Shown: in pieces, positions 51,011 through 63,413 of the stretch
How positions within the stretch are numbered: the stretch's first letter is position 1
Layout: each line of letters starts with the position of its first letter
Assembly: GCF_001949145.1 (NCBI RefSeq)
Contig: NW_019091356.1
Location: 4,553,211 to 4,617,210, forward strand
Reading direction: 5' to 3'
From: Acanthaster planci
Lineage: Eukaryota > Echinodermata > Asteroidea > Valvatida > Acanthasteridae
DNA: 64,000 nucleotides
Position numbers and translations under genes: made by a program
Notes under the pieces: model-generated
Database searches by the model: none
The model's input: the letters and a program-made list of their open reading frames with translations, nothing else
What the model was told of the DNA's origin: nothing

Positions 51011-54000
51011 ATGGTCGAATACTACAACGTACTCGGCGTCTCCAGAAACGCATCGCTTGAGGATATCAAAAAAGCGTAAGTAATCACACAAAGTTGGGTA
51101 GCACATGTACAAAAAAACTGAACTACATTAACCTTAACCCCCTAGGGTGTATGGAAAATCGTATTGAAATTGGAGGATTTGGGACTGTTAGGGTTAAAGA
51201 TGTCATGGAGGACAGGACATGTAAATGTCTGGATATTGAATACTGTACTAATTGCACCTTGTACCTTGTAGATAAATACCTAACATTCCTTATTGGATAG
51301 AAATAGAAGATTGATGAGGGTGGTACCAGTATATTGCATGATGGGACTGCTTAACTCCATTGATTAATGCTTGGAAATTTAACATAAATGAATGAATGGG
51401 GCGATGTACATGTATTTTGGAGAATTTTTTTGTTGGTGAGGAGATGTTTTGTGAGAAACGCTGTTTTTTTTTATCAAACTTGTCAAAAACGTGTGAACTT
51501 TTTCCCCATTTTGGAGAGTAGAACAACTAAATTGTGTTTTAATAATTGTGCTTACATTGTGTACATTTTGAGAAAGGCAAAATGGTAGTCATTTTTATTT
51601 TGCTACTCTTCTAGAAAGTTTGAAAGTGAAATGGATGAAGAAATATTTTAAGAGCAAAATTTCTCTACAGAATGTTGTAATATCCTAGGAAGGACAGTTG
51701 ATTACAATCACAACAAATCAGCCAACTTTCTGTAAATATTTAACCATCATGGATGCTTTTTCTGCTCTAGCAAATGCTCCCGTGCACTAGATCACATTGA
51801 GATCATCTGCAAATTCCATAAATTGCACAATTTGTGCACGGCGTATAAATGTACACGAGCTATTGAATTAACATGTACATATAGAGCATATGTCTGCCCT
51901 GTGTATACGTTGTACATAGTTGAGCTGGGCTTCCACCACAGACATGACAGAGTGAATATTTTCACATGCAGCATACTGAACCTTTTTGAAATACCTTGGC
52001 TATGATGTATAGTTAGTGAAACAGCTTATTTATATCGAATTGGGAATTTATCATTGGAACAGAAGCATTGGTCAAAATGTCATGTTCTGGGATCATGCGA
52101 TAAGTGCACCGTGTGTTTCTTAAATGCGTGTACATTTACGGTCAGTAATACAGATGGCTGTGAACATGTAATCTTGAGTATTTTTATTTAAAGTAGTCAC
52201 ATTGTTTGCAGTTTCTTTATTTGTAAATAATGTCAATATACTGGCTACAGAATTTAAGGAAGTCATATTTTAATTTAAAATGGCAGCATTTTTCCAACAT
52301 TGTACATGTATTTTCTCATCAAATTAATTAAGTTCATCAAGTTGGCCCCCATTGTGGCTCTGGGCTTTGAGAACCCTTTCGCCAATCCCTTGACATTTTT
52401 GTGATGAATAGTTCAAAGAAACTGTTGTGTAACACAATATGCAAATTCAGTGACCCCTGTCAAACATCAAAGCCTGCATAAAGTTCACTTCATAATCTTC
52501 CACAATCCTTTCAGACTTTCCTGTGAATTTTGAAAGACTTTGGAAGGTCAGTTGTCAAAGGTCATCCGAACTATCGTACATTTTCAGTAGAAAAACTACA
52601 TGTACATGTATGTTCATGGATCCATCTCTGCGACAGGAAAGCCGGATGCTTGAAATTATGAATGTGAGGTACAATCCATCTTGTGTTTTGTCAGGCTGCT
52701 GTTTTACTCAAGTAGGTCAGGGTCATACGTGTATTTACTCAGTTTGTGACTCAGAATTGTAAAGCTGTTTCATCATTTTTCATGAATTTAGACATTTCAC
52801 CAGACATTTTTAATTCCCCAGGTATTTTTTGGCCCGACCTTTCCTGTGCCAGAATTGGGCACTGTTGTGTGAACAAGTTTTGTAAACAGTGTACATGTAC
52901 TGCACCAATACTGACCAAAAAATATGATGTTTTCATAGTTTCAATTAATCCATGCTAAACCTTGAGCATGTGAAAAATGATATTGAAATTCAGGACTGTT
53001 TAACCACCTTGAATTCAGGACTGTTTAACCACCTTGAATTCAGGACTGTTTAACCACCTTGAATTCAGGACTGTTTAACCACCTTGAAGTTGAAAAGTGC
53101 TGGAGGATATCATTAACCCTAACAGTCCTCAGTCCTCCAACAGGTGAAGGATTGAGGAGTGTTGGGGTTAATGTGATTTAAATTGCTGAGTATTTACACA
53201 CAAAGTAATATAAGGGGTTCTGCCCAAACTTTTGTGGTGTGTCCACCTTTAGATATCGGAAGAAAGCGTTGAAATGGCATCCGGACAAAAATCCAAATAA
53301 CCAAAAAGAAGCTGAGAGGCGGTTTAAGGAGATAGCTGAGGCCTACGAGGTGCTCTCAGACAGTAAGTCACACTTTGGTTTTCCTTAATCAGGCATGCTA
53401 CTTTTCCTTGGATCAGCTGATGTCCTTGTTTTTCACTTCACATTCATGCCATGGAGAATTGAAAACTACTGGACAAAGTCTTGTAAAGATTGGAATTTCC
53501 TTGTTATTTGTCAAAGCTGAAGCTGCATGCCTGTTAAAATCTCAGCCCGAGTCCAAAGTATGAAATGTGTAAAAAAAAATTCTGATTACGTGTACGATCG
53601 AATGATACTATTATATTAACTCTGTGCCTTTGTTTTGTCAGAATTGGCACAATAATACAGCAACTCCTAGGCATTTGTATGGTTCTGTTCTACACTGTGT
53701 GGATTACGAGGTTTCCTGATTGGATTTGTTTTCTTTCCAGAGAGCAAGAGGGATACTTATGACAGATATGGCATTGAGGGTCTTAAGCGAGGAGGTACGC
53801 CATTCCACCGTAAGAATTTTCTGACTTAGGCTTTTAATCAATAAAAACTTGGTCCTGGTTGGGTAAAGGGAAGGATTGTAATTTATAGCCAACTCTTAGA
53901 AGATATTGTAAAACAAAACAAAAAACCCCACGGAAATGCTGTTTTTTCTGTTGGAAGTATTGATTGAATGAGTCAGTGTGTAATTACAGTATCATTTATA

Positions 54001-57000
54001 GTTGTATTTCTTGTATTGAAATCAAATATTCCTCAAAAGTGCCCTAGACACTGAAGCTCGTAAGCCTGAAGGAACCTGTAGATAGGCAATGAGAAGCAGT
54101 CACAGTTTTAGAGGGGGGGGAACCACAGAAGCATTTTCTGGTTAAAATCCAAGGAATCAGGTAGGGACCGAAACCCAAAGGCGAAGAAAGAAGCATTACG
54201 CCAACCTTACCTGATCCCCTGTAGTACACATGCTTCAAATAAAGCGCATCCTGGGCCATTTGAGTATGTACACACAAGGCCCTGTTAGTGCCATTGCATG
54301 CTCACATGCACTGAACGTGTTTGATGAGCTGGCTTGACATCCGGTCCTTTGTTCACGATTGACGTGAACAAACTTAGCCATTGTTAGAATCATCTAAATT
54401 GGAATGAAGAATGTTTTTCATGCTGTCCTGAAAAATATAGGTACAGTATTCCAGTGTGAGAATATTCATATGTGCTACTGCGAAATGGGCATAGCTTCTT
54501 CCATCAAATAATTGCCAGAAACAAGGGCTCATACTCAAATAGGACAATGCCATGTTCCAAGAGACGTATCTCAATAAGAACAGCAGCATTTCAAGCTGAG
54601 AGCCATTTCCTTGAAGACAACTCCAAGGAGGTGCCATTCCTGCAGGGCCATCAAACTCACCGTTCTTAACTTGAGCATGGGTGTCACTTTAGCAAGTCAC
54701 CCCGCTGTTCAGAGAGGAAGGTAACGCCCATGCACCACCAGTCACCTGCGTGCACATAGGACGGTCCTGCAGTAATGGCTCCTAATTCTGGTTGCCGGAT
54801 TTATTTATTTTTCCCAGCTCGGTGTTAGTAATTCAACAGTGACCAATTTTGGGCAGTGTTTTATTAACTGTGTAATATTTATGTTTGTATAGGACCCGCA
54901 GCGAGTGATTTTGGCTTCCACGACTTTGGCAACTTTGGCGGCAACTTCCACTTCACATTCAGAAGTCCAGAAGATATCTTCAAAGAATTCTTTGGAACCA
55001 GTGATCCCTTTGCTGCTTTCTTTGAAGGTAGAATATTTTTTGATGAAGTTTCTTGAGTTGAGGAAGGAGTGGATTTCCTTCAGGATTGCTGTTGTGTTGA
55101 TTATCCATTAACTTCTCATATGCAGATTTATTTAAAGTTTGTCGTCGTTTTTACAGATTCGAGGATGGGTTCATCACAGAGGGGGCACGGTAACCTGTTC
55201 CAGGATTCATTTGGGAGGTCCGGGTTCCCAGGTCACGGGTAAGTCTCATCACATATTTTACCAGATCATTGTGGGTGATTTTTCTCAAGCCTTCTTGACC
55301 ATTCTAGCACACCAGCTTAACTAGATTTCATGACGTCATTCTGAAAGCATTCTGTTAGCAGTTCATATTTTTTGGTTACCATTAACAGGAGGTACATGTA
55401 AGGAAAGCTAACAAAATTGTTGAACACACCTTACACCAGGTTTCCTGTCAAACACCCGTAATGATTGATGTGTATTGCATTTGAATGGTTTTCAACTGAT
55501 TTCTAATTGTGTATAAAATCTGTTCAGCAATTTTCCATGTCACACTCCCGTACGCACCGTCGATATATCGAAATTATCGATATGGGTTTGATATCAATAT
55601 ATTGCCGATGTTAGTCACTTGGTAAAATTGATATATATCGAAAATAGCAGATTTGGGAAAAAAGTCAAAAATATTGAAACTTTGAAAACATCAATGTTGA
55701 GAAATATATTGAAAATATCGCTACTGAGGAACAAACTTTATTGAAAAATATGAAAGTGCATTGAAAAATTACCGTAATTTTTGATAAGCCACGGCTTACG
55801 TTGGTTCTCACGCTGAGTGAAAAATGTCCCTGTAGCTTATTCTCCGGGTGGTTTATACGGCGACATTTGAAGAATAAATTCAGTCACCTATCTCAGTCTC
55901 GCACTCGATAATTCGCGTAAACTTTAATGAAAATATCACAAAATTGGATCGCACCATTATGGTGTAGGGGTGTACCCTTAGAACACTTTACTAGCAATTC
56001 ACGCTTGTTAGAATACCTTGAAAAATAAAATGAATATAATTCAATATATCGATAATGTTGATATAAAAATTCGATGTACAGGTATCGGCCATAATACGAT
56101 ATCGACTGTGCCTACACTCCCATGACTTCCATCAGGCTTCATTTCTTATTTTAACCATTCCTAAACTGCTACTAGATCCTTGGTTTGTGCAAATTTGCTG
56201 AAAAACTTTATTGAAGCATACTGATCATAATTCTACACCAGTTTTTTATTAACCTATACTGAACACTGCTCATTATACTCAACTGTTCTGCAGTTGTTGC
56301 CAACTGAAACCGTGTGCCAGCTTTGTTCACGGGTAAATTCTCACAGGGAGTGGAATATACAGCTCGGTCTGAGACGGAGCATTTTGACTCGTTTCTTCAT
56401 CTGTTTCCCTTCCATCCTATCTCTCACAATCCCCCTTCAGTCCTCTTACTACCACCAGTATCTTCACTCCCTTCGGAGATCCTTGGAGTTTTTTCCAACC
56501 TCGTGGGTAAGAAAAGAGAAAAATAGTGCTCACAGAATCCTGTGATCTCCTTGTGCTAAAGCGTTGTGCTCATGAATAGACATGAGTGTTTTAAGCCTGT
56601 TTTGGCTCTGAGCAACATCCATTGGTAGCACTGTGCTGCGTAATCTTGGAAAGCTGGCGAGGGCGCTTGATGTGTGTATTAACTCTTAAAAGTCAGGCCT
56701 GCTCACAAGCAGGGGCAAACAAAAATCAGTTTCTGATTTTGTTCATCACATTTCTGGAGACACAGCTTTCTGCCTAGAGAGAATGCATCCATTCTGTGTG
56801 CTGCTTCATGATTGTGTAGGAGAGCATTGGGTCAAGAGTTAGCTTGGCTCACAGCAGGAAGATGACGTCATCAGAGTACACGTGCACCTGTAGTAGTCCA
56901 ACCTTCAAAGATCAAGAGAGCCCTCTGTTGGTTCTTTTGTTTATTATGGTCTTCTGCAACTTGCATTTAGATGTTCATTTTCCCAAAAAGCTATTGCCTT

Positions 57001-58685
57001 GCTGTTGTCATGAGGGGCAAACAGTGAAGACCATTACCAGATGAACCCAAACGTACAACTTGGATACAAAGATCACAATTTTATTTGTGGAATTTGATGT
57101 CAACGGAGGACTCAAATTTAATGCACATTAAGAACAGGGTTCCTGCAGCCTGAAAAAGTCATGGCAAGTCATGGAAATTTATTTTCCAGGCCTGGAAAAG
57201 TCATGGAATTTTTTAAAATGACTAAAGTCATGGAAAAGTCATAAAACACTGATTTCTATCATCAGAAATAAGCGCATAAATCTGTCATTGTATTTGCAAC
57301 CTAAAAGGCCGAATAGTCCAAGAAATTGGGTTATTTGGTTGTGGATTTTCATAATTTGGTCATGGAAAAGTCTTGGAAAAGTCATGGAAAAGTCATGGAA
57401 TTGAATTGTCCTTTAGGTGCAGGAACCCTGAAGAAGGAACATGTATGCATTAGAGACAGCTGTACACTAAGCATGTAGTGTTTCATTCTCATGTGCTAAC
57501 ATACTGTACTGCCTGTGATACTAATGCACTTACAAAGAACTAATAACATTTCACATGTAATACACCTCTTGTTGTCTGAATGTAAGTTAGATAGTAGACA
57601 CATTTCAGTAGAAAAGAATAAGTTTGCCTTCTGTGTAAATTCGGTTTAAAAGACCATGAAGTTGACTACCAACTAATTTTCAAAAAGATTGCTGAGTCTA
57701 TTTGGTTAGCCCTTGTTAAATGACCAATGCTGTTGAACATGTTCTTGTAGTGCCAGAGATGCAAATTAACCAAAACTTGATTTATTGCAGAGTCATCTTG
57801 ATGTACCATTAGCCACCACCCCACCCCCCTTACAAAAAAACACCCCCTTAAAAAAACCAGGTTCCACATGTAGTTTTTTATTTAGTTGATTGTAGCCCAA
57901 ATGTGACAACTAATAGTTTCAATTTGCCTGTTGCCCCCTCCGTTTGAAACCTGGCTCCTCCCCCCTTGTTGATGTACCTTGTTCTCCGTGATCTGTCGTC
58001 AATGCTTGGATTTTGTCGTCAATGCATGGATTTTGTCGTCAATGCATGGATTTTGTCGTCAATGCTTGGATTTTGTCATCAATGCTTGGATTTTGACATG
58101 TCTGCCTGCATGATGGCTGTCTGTGCAGTGCTCATAGTTCATTCTTCTCTTCGAGTTTCGACAACGGTTTTGGTGATTTTGGGCCAGGGTAAGTACACCA
58201 CTAAAAGGCCTTTTGTTTTTTGAGACAAGAAGATTCAAGTCAATTATTGAGTGTAAAGTCACCTTGTACAATTTCTGGCAAAACCCAAAATTGTAAAACA
58301 ATGACAGAGGGACTGTTCCATCCCATCCTTTAACTGATGCAAACTGCTCGATTTTATCTACAGGTTCACATCATTTTCGTCGTCATCTTCATTTGGCAGC
58401 AGTCCAGGAAATATGCGGAGTGTGTCGACATCAACAAAAATGATTAACGGAAAAAAGATCAAAACGACAAAGTAAGTTGATCTGGTAGTTCACTCCATTC
58501 CTCTCAAAGCTTAGCTTGCCTTGTTTTGAGATGATGAAAGCATAGTTTTGCAGATAATGACTTCTAGCCATCTTTTTTGTGGTAGAATTATCGAAAATGG
58601 GCAAGAGACAGTCATCAATGAAGAGGATGGAAAGATCACATCAAAGACAATCAACGGTGAACTTCAGCCAATGTTAGCCAACTAA
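51011..58685 (+). CDS. DNAJB6: DNAJB6-like Hsp40 co-chaperone, 9 coding exons
   Basis: Exons 51011-51075, 53253-53362, 53741-53794, 54893-55027, 55157-55238, 56441-56506, 58129-58188, 58364-58471 and 58586-58685 join in phase to 259 residues. The J domain is residues 1-70 with HPD at 31-33. A Gly/Phe-rich region follows, then [15 protein letters not shown], a Ser/Phe-rich segment, and a C-terminus with [14 protein letters not shown] and ENGQE. These match vertebrate DNAJB6 (and the related DNAJB2/3/8 group) in order. Such proteins stimulate Hsp70 and suppress amyloid aggregation through the Ser/Thr-rich region. The exon at 56441 (22 residues) is symmetrical in phase, so it could be a cassette exon; it has a strong polypyrimidine acceptor. 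Several introns carry transposable elements. AATAAA at 59377 is a possible 3' end. Confidence 0.94.
51134..51197 (+). mobile_element. Short element family S, copy 2
   Basis: 64 bp with inverted ends TTAACCC and GGGTTAA. It is closely similar to 30038-30104 across its whole length, and lies 58 bp after the first coding exon of the DNAJB6-like gene. Confidence 0.75.
52985..53085. repeat. 25-bp tandem repeat, four units
   Basis: Four near-identical copies of a 25-bp unit beginning GAATTCAGGACTGTTTAACC; the first unit is 26 bp. Together with the sequence just before it (52955-52984), the first unit resembles a family S element, so the array probably grew from that element's right end. It lies in intron 1 of the DNAJB6-like gene, 168 bp before exon 2. 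Confidence 0.93.
53111..53173. mobile_element. Fold-back element related to family S
   Basis: A 63-bp hairpin with arms of about 28 bp, starting CATTAACCCTAACAGTCCTC and ending GTTGGGGTTAATG. The ends match the TTAACCC termini of family S. It lies between the 25-bp tandem array and exon 2 of the DNAJB6-like gene. Confidence 0.7.
55550..56113. mobile_element. 564-bp hAT-like non-autonomous element
   Basis: The left end GTACGCACCGTCGATAT pairs with the right end ATATCGACTGTGCCTAC in inverted orientation. The 8-mer ACACTCCC precedes the element (55542-55549) and recurs after it (56114-56121), as expected for an 8-bp hAT target duplication. The interior is AT-rich with many ATATCGAT motifs and no ORF. 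It lies in an intron of the DNAJB6-like gene. Confidence 0.82.
57135..57430. mobile_element. 296-bp MITE with perfect 13-bp ends and AAGAA duplication
   Basis: Ends CAGGGTTCCTGCA (57135-57147) and TGCAGGAACCCTG (57418-57430) are perfectly inverted. AAGAA flanks both sides. The interior repeats GTCATGGAAAA many times near both ends. Located in the intron before the exon at 58129 of the DNAJB6-like gene. Confidence 0.88.
57995..58094. repeat. 20-bp minisatellite, five units
   Basis: Five tandem copies of a 20-bp unit around AATGCTTGGATTTTGTCGTC, with A/T and G/A variants. It stops 34 bp before the acceptor of the exon at 58129, and its period of 20 leaves open frames that are not coding. Confidence 0.95.
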
Positions 58686-59376
58686 AGCAGCCCCCTTGGT
58701 TTTGTCCAATGCTTTGTCACTGGAATCGAAGCTTACATGCTACCTTTGAACTAGCTACTTTCTGGATCGATTGTGATCTGTTGAAAGTTGTCTTTTACAG
58801 AGTCAAGTATACAATCTGCACTGTGTGCACGGTTCGGCGGATTTTGAATGTTACTGGAGTGAACAGTCTCGTGGTCAACCAGTGATCCTGCCTTTGAAGA
58901 AGTCCAGCCCTTCATCCGCTTGTCCTATTTCATATTCTTTGTCTCATTAGATTTTCAAAGGGCAGTGATTTGTGGGTCATAAACCCTGTAGAATTTTGAA
59001 GCAATAGCTTGACAACTTCAGCTACACCGTCGCATTGAGTTCTACATTTAATAGGAATGGTCTAATCGAACATTCATCATCCCTGAAAGACTGGAAGTCT
59101 TGCGTTATAGCCGTTTGAACACTGAACCTGCATTTAACACTTTTTCTACCAGTTTTTATATAGAGTTCTCCGAGAGCAAACTAAAGGTTTCAAGTCGTGT
59201 ACAGAGTATTCGTGCCTGTTTTTGTAACCAGTGGACAGCAACAAATTTGTACGTATTGGCTGACCGTACTTTGCTCCTGAAAGGCGGAAGTTACCGGAAA
59301 AGGATGGGAATAGCAAAAATATTAACTTGTCTGTAAGAAATTTAAGTGGACGTTAAGAAATGCACAGGCGCATGAG

Positions 59377-59382
59377 AATAAA
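59377..59382 (+). terminator. Candidate poly(A) signal of the DNAJB6-like gene
   Basis: AATAAA 690 bp after the stop codon. Another AATAAA occurs near 60331, so longer 3' ends are possible. Confidence 0.4.
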
Positions 59383-61369
59383 CGAGTAGGTTTTAGGGGT
59401 TTTATTTTCAAGTGAAGTCAAACTGAAGTTCAGTTGAGGGATTATGACAATTATCCTCTCGAATGTTATTTTCTTTCGTGTTTATTTCTTCTGATGTTCA
59501 GCCTTTAGTAGAAAAAGATCAATTGTATAAATTATTTGAAATCATTTCAGACTAAGTTTGTGACTTCGTATACTAATTTGCATGCTCCTAAACAGTTTGA
59601 ATCAACAAGGAACAAAAGATGTAGGACATTTTCTCGAAATGTTCATCTCAGTTTTACACTGATGTAAACACATGAGGCTTTGTCATGTACTGCCATGTAT
59701 TACATTGTATATAAACCCTTTATGACCATTGTGTGGTTTCTTGAGATAAAATACCACCCCCATGTTTTGCCAGCACACAAGAGGCAACCGAACCTTAAAA
59801 CATTACCTTTATTTATTTGAGCGTGAAATTTCAGTTGTATGAATAACCGATGAAGTTACAATGAGGCATATAGTTGGACTCAAGAGATCGATCATCGGTA
59901 ATGATTTTATGTTGGCCTTCAGTTCATTTCTGTCAGTCTCCGATTAGTTTATAAATCATCATTGAACTCGAGTAATGAACGTGTGCAAGCTACGTGACTT
60001 CGTGCTTTTCCCAAAATGATGTTGCCCCGTTGACATCAAATAGGATAATAATACACACTTTTGCATCATTTAGTTTGTGGAATGAATCTAGACTGGAAAG
60101 ATGATCAATTTCATGTCCTCATTGTTGTCGTATTGACAAGGAACAGTTTGAATAGATTATTGAAACTAATTTGCTGTATTTATGACGCTCTGGCCTAGAT
60201 CGCATATGTTGTTTGAACATTTTAAAGATTACCTTTATTTATTTATGTAAATATTTTTTCCTGCACTTCTTATAATAGAGTTGAGCGTGCGTAATATGCA
60301 GGTTCGCTTACTCGTGTGCGGATAAAGAAACAATAAAACGCGACTAAATGATGTATTTCAGTTCCCAGTTGTTTTGTATTTTTGAACTACAAATTAATTT
60401 CGGAGGAGAACTATATATCGAGAATATAAAGGTTGGAATGAACTTCTTTTCCTATTCTGTTTGCCTCTTGAATAAACCATCCTAAATCTCGTTCCGGCGT
60501 ACCAATATAAATTGTAATGAGATACATTTACATAAATATAAAAGTTACCTTCTCATCACGTGAAGCGCGAACGTGAACTAACTTTGATAATAATGTGTTA
60601 GCAGAAAAGACAATGCACACCAAGGTTTGTGGTTTTTCACTTCACTATGTGAGAAGAAATACCAAGAGGGTTATTGGAGCTATATTAAGACATTTATCTG
60701 CCTACTGCACCGAAGGGGACCCGATAACTACGAATTAAGATTAAATTAATCCCTCGCTCAAACAGTCTCTGAGCTCCTCAGAGGCAAAGTACATAATTGT
60801 GATTTGTTTTTTGCAAGTCCGCTTCATCCAGTGCAACAAAGGATTTTATAGTTAGCTGCAAGGAATGATAGAGTTGAAACAGCAATTGGAAGTTGTTCGC
60901 TGCTGCGTCGAAACGTTGAGCGGGCTTGATGTACTGTTCGTGGACCCGAATGTTCTGTAGTTATCCATGTGTCTGAAGTTTGAAACTGGATTGTGACTGG
61001 AAATAGTACTTAATGCAATACTTATACCTTGTAAATCATATGGCTGTAGCACACTAAGAATTTACCAAATGCAAACTAGTTGCGCCGAACGCAGCCGCCA
61101 TTTTGATCCCGTTTCAAAGATTAACGCTATCCCATAAGCTGCATCTGGTTTGCTTTTTCAAGGGAACGAGGATCCAGTCTTTGCCGTCTTGAACATCGAA
61201 GCTTTTGATTTGACCGGCTTTAGGAAATGCTAATGAGTTTTACCGACTGATTCTTGTTCTTTAATGACGGTTGCAGTTGTCCAGACTGACTTTGAATATC
61301 AGGCCCTTTGAACGTGGATTTGTATGGAAGATTCGTGTGAATTTTAAACTTATTTTGAAATTTGGTAAA
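59383..61369. other. Intergenic DNA downstream of the DNAJB6-like gene
   Basis: AT-rich sequence with no supported exon on either strand. Part may be the long 3' untranslated region of the DNAJB6-like gene. No transposon ends recognised. Confidence 0.55.
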
Positions 61370-61385
61370 AAAGGTGATCACCTTT
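61370..61385. promoter_or_regulatory. 16-bp perfect palindrome upstream of the secreted-protein gene
   Basis: AAAGGTGATCACCTTT is fully self-complementary and ends 31 bp before the ATG at 61417. It contains two inverted AGGTGA half-sites with no spacer, resembling nuclear-receptor half-sites. A regulatory role is only inferred. Confidence 0.35.
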
Positions 61386-61416
61386 GAAGACTCTGTGTCA
61401 CTTTGTTCCGGCGAAG

Positions 61417-61738
61417 ATGTCTAGATTCATTCAAATAACGTTCCTTTATGGACTGCTTGCTTGTAACTCGGTACTGTCGCTCGCCATCCTCAATACAACC
61501 ATCGCTTCACCAACAAGTTTTGAATCAACACTACCAGCCGATAACTCGACTAACAGCCTCGTTCCTGCCATCGATCAAATGATGAGCGATCTCGAGGACA
61601 TCTTAAGCGGCTTGAATATCACCATCCCGCTGCCCTTGAATGTGAGTGGGGAGTGCGATCTGCCGACTATTGCACCACCTGAGGAAATAGAGAGAGTGCG
61701 CTCTGAGAATGAGGGCTTGCCCATCGAATGTAGAAAGG
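61417..61738 (+). CDS. First exon of an unrecognised secreted glycoprotein (partial)
   Basis: The ATG at 61417 opens a 107-codon frame ending at a strong donor (AAGG|GTAAGT, phase 1). Residues 1-23 form a signal peptide (hydrophobic core ITFLYGLLACNSVLSLA). The rest is Ser/Thr-rich with four N-glycosylation sequons (NTT, NST, NIT, NVS) and two cysteines (GECDLP and IECRK). A short amphipathic stretch, IDQMMSDLEDILSGL, lies in the middle. I do not recognise the family. A growth-factor propeptide or a mucin-like receptor ectodomain are possibilities, with no direct evidence for either. No later exon was identified before the window ends. Confidence 0.6.
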
Positions 61739-63413
61739 GTAAGTGCTCCACTCTTCCCTTTTGTATTTTTCATTGCTCTGGAATAAGTATTCAGGGGATG
61801 ACATAATGGTCAATGGTGTCAGCGGTGGGATACAGATGCTGTAGCGGCAATTTACGCACTGGAGGGGGAAGATTACGTTGTCGTAATTGGTTCATTTAGT
61901 ATTTCAGGACGAAGGGGGAAAATGATTTCAAACCTCTTAAATAAGTTCAGTTCTCCAAATCACCTGAGTTGACCTTAATATTTTTCAACCAAGAGAAGTT
62001 AAATCTCAAGTCAGGGGAAGGGGTCTTGCGCTGTGTTTGTTCAATGAAGGTTAGCATGATTATCTCGTTTGAGGACAAGATGCTACGCCTCAGACGCAGT
62101 AGCCACGAGTTCTAGTTTTATTTTTTCATGCCAACCTATTATTTTCCAATACCGGCAAGGAAGAAATGGGGTGCAAACAAAGATTTCAACCTACTTTGCT
62201 TAAAATAGTAGTGTACATACACATGTAGTAAACCTTAAATTAGTCATTATTTTGCTGACACAGAAATAGCAAGTAATGTATAAGTTGAGTAATATGGCCA
62301 TGCATCTACGAGAGTAATACGAGTACATTATTTTAAGTCCTGCATGTACTATTGTTTTACATCAAAGCTGCATTAGACTGCCCTACTTTTTATCATCACT
62401 ACAAAAACAGGCCTACAATCGTTCATTATTATCTAAACACTGGATTTAACCAAAACATTTCTCATTTATCTTTACCAAAATGCGTTTTATTACATGGTAC
62501 ATCTTGATTTATGTCGTATTGTATCTCGGTCAATCGTAAGTCGGTGCATGTCCATAAAAAACAATCCAGTATACGTCGCAAGTCGAGTCATAAATTATTC
62601 AGATGAACTTGGACAAAAGTATTCTGATTACACAGTTCACCGTATCAGGCCCATTTGTGTGACTAGTCTTAAGAACAAAGTGTAATGCAAGTTTATTTAG
62701 ATTACAATTTACAAAATACATGAATTCTTCAAACTGCGGTTCATGCGAATTGAAATGCCAACACATTAATTGCGGTTTATCAACAAGTAACGCTTACGAA
62801 TAGCAAAGATCATACGGTTAATACAACTATGCACACAAAAGTTTTCAAAATTCAATGGCAGATCTAACTGTTAATAATGATGTGGCCCACCATTTTACAA
62901 CCAGATTGAAAATTTATTACCTGTTAAATGGAAAGTACTTGGTCTAATGCACACATACAAACCATACCTTCTACAACTTTCATTGCCCGTTAATACCAAA
63001 GCTTTCTGCCAGGAAAATATCGTTTAGTTTGGATCACTTGATATAAAAATTAACATGGGGAGAGGAATCGTCCAAACACCAAAATGACCTGCTTCAGCCT
63101 GGTTTTGGAATGGTATGCTTACGAAAATAAAAGATCATTCAGGTAAATTGACATCAGTGCATGTGCTTTTCCTGTCCCCTTCGTGTTACACGCCTCGTCT
63201 TCATGCACACTTGAAAATTATTTTGATTCACTTTAACCCAGGAAGTGTGAAAACTGCATCTACCCATAAATAGGTTGAAATAATAAATTTATGATTTATA
63301 TGTCACTTACAAAATGGATCCAATTGTTAACGATAGTTGTGTTATTTATTAGTCCATACGCCCTCTACCCATACTCTGCCAACTTGTATCGGTCATTCCC
63401 AATCGTGGTATGC
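61739..63413. other. Intron or intergenic DNA, no supported gene
   Basis: AT-rich stretch between the secreted-protein exon (+) and the TRIM exon (-). It may be the intron of the former and the 3' flank of the latter. I see no exon, RNA gene or transposon ends. Confidence 0.5.

Noticed and set aside
52985-53085. CRISPR-like regular repeats
   Set aside because: Units abut without spacers, in an intron of an animal gene. It is a tandem repeat; the same holds for 57995-58094.
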